From positions 8,769,995-8,833,994 of the forward strand of contig NW_020312935.1 of NCBI RefSeq assembly GCF_003265705.1: 64,000 nt of DNA, given 5' to 3'. The position numbers and the translations under genes are program-made. Shown here one piece after another: positions 58,835 to 64,000 of this stretch; the stretch's first letter is position 1, and each line of letters starts with the position of its first letter. Origin of the DNA: Callorhinus ursinus. Its lineage: Eukaryota; Chordata; Mammalia; Carnivora; Otariidae. Below the pieces are notes generated by a model, which worked only from the letters and a program-made list of their open reading frames with translations, was not told the DNA's origin and ran no database searches.

Positions 58835-59431
58835 TGTGCAACTGTGTTTTTTTTTTTTAATTTAATTCAATCAGTGAGTTTTTTCTTTTTCATTGTTATG
58901 TTAATCACCATACATTACATCATTAGTTTGTGATGTAGTGTTCCATGATTTATTGTTTGGGCATAATACCCAGTGCTCCATGCAGAATGTGCCCTCTTTA
59001 ATACCCATCACCAGGCTAACCCATCCCCCCACCCCACTCCCCTCTAGAACCCTCAGTCTGTTTTTCAGAGTCCATCATCTCTCATGGTTCGTCTCCCCCT
59101 CCGATTTACCCCCCCTTCATTCTTCCCCTCCTGCTATCTTCTTTTTTTTTTCTTAACATATCTTGCATTATTTGTTTCAGAAGTACAGATCTGTGATTCA
59201 ACACTCTTGCACAATTCACAGCGCTCACCATAGCACATACCCTCCCAATGTCTATCACCCAGCCACCCCATCCCTCCCACCCCACCCCCTCCAGCAACCC
59301 TCAGTTTGTTTCCTGAGATTAAGAATTCCTCATATCATTGAGGTCATATGATACATGTCTTTCTCTGATTGACTTATTTCACTCAGCATAACACCCTCCA
59401 GTTCCATCCACATCATGTGCAACTGTGTTTT
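58835..59431 (-). mobile_element. 5'-truncated L1 with TSD and odd 3' tail
   Basis: Body 58851-59415, antisense, covering the 3' UTR and the last few ORF2 codons. Perfect 16-bp TSD tgtgcaactgtgtttt at 58835-58850 and 59416-59431. On the element's sense strand, the usual end is followed by an A-rich piece, then ~22 non-L1 bases (58859-58880), then the final poly-A. Confidence 0.95.
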
Positions 59432-59454
59432 ATATCCTTTCCTACTTTGCCAAA

Positions 59455-59502
59455 ACACACACACGCACATGAGCGCACACACACACACACACACACACAC
59501 AA
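59455..59502. repeat. (CA)n microsatellite
   Basis: CA units interrupted by 'gcacatgagcg', then ~13 perfect CA units. Confidence 0.93.
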
Positions 59503-60291
59503 GTTCCCATAGGCCACTGCATATGTCTTTTTGTAAATTGCTTGTTTGTCCCCCCCACAAAATATTTTATGGTGCAAATTTTCTCCTAAGAGCTCTACAT
59601 CATGTTATCCTAAGAGGTTGTGATGTGAACTTGCCAATTCCAAACACAAAGCAACATTGGATACAATATTACAAAAGTTGATAAATGGCAGCCAGAGTAA
59701 TAAATTATGAGCAGATAGGTAGAAGTAGGAACGATGACTAGGGTGGGAGATAGCCTTGAACATGGTGCACCAGAGACTTCCACAGAAGACACCACTCTCT
59801 CTTCAAGGGGGTTTAGAGTCCATAATGACAGACCAGAAGAAGAAACTATACTCTTTGCAAGAGAGTCAGCATACACAACAAACAGGAACATAGATATCAG
59901 TGCTGTGCTTGACACATTTATCACACACAACACTGCTTTTTCTTTTTTCACAGTCCCCTCCCCTATACCACAGAATTATTCTCAGTAATAGGTATGCAAT
60001 GTCATGTTAATGATACTGGCTAGCAAAGAAATGAAGACAATGAAAGTGCCTTTCATTGAACATTTTATATGAAATCAATCCCGTGAAAAATAAAAGAAAT
60101 TTAATAATGCATAAAGTGAAAAAAAGTAATGGATTGATAGTATTCGAGTACCTTAATGTCTTTTTTTTTTTTTAATGAAGAGGAGAAAAGCACTTAAAGA
60201 AATACTTCCCAGAGAGAGCTCTGCGAGGTTTACAGAACAATTTGACACAGAATGTAAAATTGACGTGACTTAAGTTTTCTGTCTGTGTCTT
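59503..60291. other. Unique DNA, no gene seen
   Basis: Overlapping 113-codon minus and 84-codon plus frames (59610-59988) show no domain. No recognised repeat. Confidence 0.5.
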
Positions 60292-60521
60292 TACAATCAC
60301 TGTTCATTCTTTTTTTTTTTTTAAAGATTTTATTTATTTGACAGAGAGAGATACAGAGAGAGAGGGAACACAAGAAGGGGGAGTGGGAGAGGGAGGAGCA
60401 GGCTTCCCGCCGAGCAGGGAGCCCGATGCAGGGTTCGATCCCAGGACCCTGGGACCATGACCTGAGCCGAAGGCAGACGCTTAACGACTGAGCCACCCAG
60501 GCACCCCTACAATCACTGTTC
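60292..60521 (-). mobile_element. SINEC SINE with TSD
   Basis: Body 60306-60507; T-rich tail side with (GA)n, head GGGGTGCCTGGGTGGCTC. Perfect 14-bp TSD tacaatcactgttc at 60292-60305 and 60508-60521. Low divergence. Confidence 0.96.
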
Positions 60522-61982
60522 TATCCTTATTTAGTTTCAAACCTCTGGTTTACACTCAGAATATAAAGTACCACAGGGCTGAAGATCCAATTCCACTGCA
60601 AGAGAAACAAGTATTCTGAACCTGTGAGCTCACTTTCTAAACAAATACGAATAGCTAAGGTCATGTAATTGGAGATCTACCATATAACTGAAGTTCTCCA
60701 AATATTTTCTATTTATAATTTATAGAAATTATTATTTTAAGGATATGGCTTTGATAAAGGTAAAAAATTTGCAAGAAAAAATACTTCGAGTTAACTTATA
60801 TTCTGCTACATTATTTGATCAAAATGGAGAAAAAATTCACAATTATGAAGAGAAATTGGCAAATCCATTTTTACAGCAAACTCATATCAAATAGACACAT
60901 CTTAAAATGACCAATTAAGAACCTGAATCCAATAAGATGCTGAAACAAATAATTCATGAATACATTTCTTTTATATATCCACAAAAATTAAAAAAAATAA
61001 ATGCTAAGCTTCAGAGAATGTCTTAATGAACAGCAAATTAGAAATCAATAAGAGAATATCTTTAAAAATGTATTTATGGAAGTGGAAAGAAATACATAAA
61101 TGAAAATTAAATTTTTTTTCAATTACAATAAAACACCACACGTTAAAATTTGCATACTGCAGCTAATGCAATTTCTAGAGGGAAATATATAGCCTTATAT
61201 GGGAACTAGGAAGGAAAAAATATTAATGACAAGTATTCAACTCAAGATGGTAATTATAGAACACTAGTCTAAATTTCAAATAGTAAGGGAAAAGTACAGT
61301 AAGTGTATAAAGAAGAATATTAATAAACTTTTAAAAAGAGAACAATAAAGAGTATCAAAAAAAAAAAAGGAAATGGTTTCATGAAATTTCAAAAAGGGGA
61401 AAAAAAAAAAAAAAAGAAAGAAAAGAAAAGAAAGCCGGGAAGAGGGCAGTGAGCACGGGAAACAGAATCTCCACAATAATCAACATTAAGGACTTAAAAA
61501 GGGACATTGCTGCAACACTAAGACTTTTGTGTGTGTGTAAGAAAACTCCCTGTCATTGGATATTGTTTGAATTTATTGATTACATGCTATTAACTAGTTG
61601 CAGGTCTATCTTAGAAAACACTGAGGGCTAGTGTATCAGAAATCATTCCTCACCCATTCCCATGGTTCAGCTACAAGAGAATCTTCTCACCAGACTAAAA
61701 TAAAACAAAAAGGAAAAATGGCAGCAGGTATCCATCTTTCCCTGCTTCAGGCCCAGTCCAGGTAACCTTCACACTTCACATTTTTCATCAGAAAGGCATG
61801 ACTGGTAACACATGGGATAGCAGTGATGCATTTTGTAACACAAATAACTGCTTTGTGTTTACTTTCTCTCTCTCTCTCTTTCTCCTTCTGTTTCTCTCTT
61901 TTTACTTGATTTATTTTTCAAACCATAATAATTTGGGCTGAGTTACAACTCCAGCCAAATAAATTTGTTTTGTTAAACAAAA
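60522..61982. other. Unique AT-rich DNA, no gene seen
   Basis: A-rich blocks at 61358-61372 and 61396-61432, (CT)n at 61867-61885. No gene. Confidence 0.55.
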
Positions 61983-62168
61983 ATCGGCTCAGTCATTGGG
62001 CATCTGCCTTTGGCTCGGGTCGTGATCCCAGGGTCCTGGGGTCGAGCCCCGCATTGGGCCCCTTGCTCTGTGGGAAGCCTGCTTCTCCCTCTCCCACTCC
62101 CCCTGCCTGTGTTCCCTCTCTCACTGTGTCTCTCTCTGTCAAATAAATAAAATCTTTAAAAAAAAAAT
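61983..62168 (+). mobile_element. SINEC SINE missing its first ~14 bases
   Basis: Starts at GGCTCAGTC (61986), so the GGGGCGCCTGGGT head is absent. The rest is intact to AATAAATAAAATCTTT and poly-A. Possible short TSD aaaaatc at 61979-61985 and ~62162-62168. Confidence 0.92.
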
Positions 62169-62754
62169 CAACTCTACTTGATAAAAACTAGAACTAAGCA
62201 TTCTTTTATCCCTTTGGAGAAAACGTTCTCTGAAGTGGTGCTACTGTTTTAGGTGTGTTTGTTACATAATATAGTAACACCTAGTGAAAATTCCCCATAA
62301 ACATGTGGCTACCTGCTTTCATTGTTCCTTTCCCCAACTCTGCTCCAGGTCAACCTCAGATAATCAAGAATAGATCATTAAAGAGGGCTCTAATATAAAT
62401 ACTTACTTTTATAAATATTCTGCTAATAATGGATTTTTTATTGATTCTAATTTCTTTCTGTTATAAAAATTTTATAATGGACATACATGCATAGTTATTC
62501 AGCACCTTAATATCCTCCCCCAGAAAATATTCAGAGAAGTACGACTATTAAGTCAAAGGGTATGATGACTTTTAAAGATTCTGTTACATATTGTTTTATT
62601 AATATTCATTAAAACCTAATTTGTGCTATCAGCAATGTATGACTTCTCCATCTCATTGCAGCAAATGAGCTTGAAATTTCAAATATTCTTTTTCTTATCT
62701 AATTGATAAGTAAATATGGACCTATCTGTTTTTTAAATTTAATTTATTTGACTT

Positions 62755-62921
62755 TGATTTTGCTTTTTTTATAAAGGGAGGAAGGTCAGAGGGAGAAGCA
62801 GACTCCCTGCTGAGCAGGGAGCCCGATGCGGGACTCAATCCTGGGACTCCAGGATCATGACTTGAGCTGAAGGCAGTCGCTTAACCAACTGAGCCACCCA
62901 GGCACCCTGATTTTGCTTTTT
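62755..62921 (-). mobile_element. Short SINEC SINE with TSD
   Basis: Body only 62769-62907 (139 bases): full head but most of the CT-rich middle and the AAATAAA tail are missing. Perfect 14-bp TSD tgattttgcttttt at 62755-62768 and 62908-62921. Confidence 0.93.
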
Positions 62922-63181
62922 AATGATGTACTCTTTCATCTTTTATATTTCTTTGCTTATCTATTTTCTACTCATATCATTTGCCCACTTTTGTAGCTAG
63001 GTGTTAACATTTGTCTTATTGATGGAAGCAAATTTTTATGTATTAAGGGTTTGAATCTATTGTCTTACTTGTTACTAATATTGTAAATCAGTGCTCTGCA
63101 TTTTAATTTTGCTTATATTTTAATAAGTTTACCCTTGTTTTATTTACTTTGTGATTATTTTCATTACTTTTGTGCTTTAAC

Positions 63182-63388
63182 AAAACTTCATTGTTTTTTA
63201 AAATTTTATTTATTCATTTTTAGAGGGAGGGGTAGGGCAGAGGCAGTGAATCTTTCACACAGACTCCCTACTAAGTGAGGAGTGCAATGTGGGGCTTGAT
63301 CCCACAACCCATGAGATCATGACCTGAGCCGAAACCAAGAGTCAGATGCTCAACGGACTAAGCCACCCAGGCACCCCAAAACTTTACT
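63182..63388 (-). mobile_element. SINEC SINE
   Basis: Body 63193-63377, older subfamily ('accaagagtcagatgctc'). TSD aaaactt(c/t)a at 63182-63190 and 63378-63386. Confidence 0.9.
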
Positions 63389-63480
63389 ATCTTGAGATCA
63401 GTTAAGTATTCATCTTTACTTCCTTTTAATTTTTTTAAGTTCTGTCTGTATACATTTAAATATTTAATCAATAGAATGCA

Positions 63481-64000
63481 TATTTAGGTAAATTTAGTAA
63501 AGTGATAGAAATAGGTTAATTTTTAACAACGGGTTTTATTTTTTGCATTCAAAATGATAATCAAGGTACTTTCTATTATATACAAGATGCATCTATAAAG
63601 TCATTCTCACAAATAATATTTCTTGACAGCCATTTCTCATTTCCTTAAGAAGGCATGCAAATTTAAAATTGATTTTAATGATGAAGAAGTCTTAAACTTG
63701 GCATGGTTCTACCCATTTTGAGTTAACTTGGTGGCCACAAATCTCTTGAAATGGTATGTGTCACAGAAATATATTTTAAATTCAAAATTTCTTTTCTTGT
63801 TTGGAAAGGTGAACTTATAGCTATTATGAATCAGTGGGCACAGATGGACTGTTCTTGATTACTTTTTAAAATCTTTCAGGGACGTTCAACGTGATTTCAT
63901 GCTAAATAACACCCACTTTCAGTCCATTTCACACTGATAAATATTTCCTGATGAACAGACATTTTCCCCTTCAATTTACCTGAGAACAACTTCTTATATT
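63481..64000. other. Unique AT-rich DNA, no gene seen
   Basis: Nothing recognised up to the window end. Confidence 0.5.

Larger units (their letters stand above)
62390..63480 (-). mobile_element. Old L1 3' region, antisense, split by two SINECs
   Basis: 'gactattaagtcaaagggtatg', 'gctatcagcaatgtatgact', then 'catttgcccacttttgtag', 'aatttttatgtattaaggg' and 'acatttaaatatttaatc' follow the antisense ORF2-to-3'-UTR order of old mammalian L1. Interrupted at 62769-62907 and 63193-63377. Confidence 0.65.

Noticed and set aside
57383..59431. Segmental duplication of one L1 fragment
   Set aside because: Each copy has its own different, perfect TSD, so they are separate insertions.
59610..59988. Overlapping 113- and 84-codon frames on opposite strands
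   Set aside because: No domain; opposite-strand overlap suggests chance.

Overview
This is a 64 kb piece of a mammalian nuclear genome, from a carnivoran and probably one of the dog-like/arctoid branch (bear, seal or weasel type). The clue is about 20 copies of the tRNA-derived carnivore SINE (SINEC). Each has a head like GGGGCGCCTGGGTGGCTCAG, an internal CT-rich block and an AATAAA/poly-A tail, and most have their own target-site duplication (TSD). The background is AT-rich and holds ancient MIR, L2, MER5-type and MLT1-type repeats, as in any placental mammal. I found no host protein-coding exon, rRNA, tRNA gene, CRISPR array or bacterial-style operon. The window reads as intergenic or deep intronic DNA.

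The one large gene-like object is a full-length LINE-1 at 16700-23759 on the + strand, flanked by a perfect 16-bp TSD. In order it has a GC-rich 5' UTR promoter, a T-rich distal 5' UTR built from a ~247-bp tandem duplication, ORF1, a short intercistronic gap, ORF2 (endonuclease, reverse transcriptase and CCHC domains all visible), a 3' UTR with two G-quadruplex motifs, AATAAA and a poly-A tail. Both ORFs are broken, so it should not be active. It landed inside an older LTR-like repeat.

Layout: 1-16.4 kb is old repeats (MIR, L2, an antisense L1 holding a candidate solo LTR, itself holding a SINEC) plus microsatellites. 16.4-23.9 kb is the L1 and its split host repeat. 24-48 kb is mostly unique AT-rich DNA with scattered MIR, L2, MER5A, LTR remnants and SINECs. 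48-50 kb is an old antisense L1 interrupted by three SINEs. 50-57 kb is mostly unique DNA with two LTR remnants. 57-59.4 kb has two independent, younger, 5'-truncated antisense L1 copies. 60-64 kb has SINECs and another old antisense L1.

No genes work together here. The functional logic is parasitic: L1 machinery supplied the TSD-flanked insertions (L1 and SINEC). Most LTR remnants and L1 fragments lie on the minus strand, which would fit an intron of a + strand gene, but nothing in the window proves that. I saw no convincing previously undescribed system. The most interesting points are the L1 5' UTR architecture, nested insertions, a possible 3' transduction, a perfect hairpin and a short local duplication. 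Repeat family names come from recognition by eye, and boundaries of old repeats are approximate.
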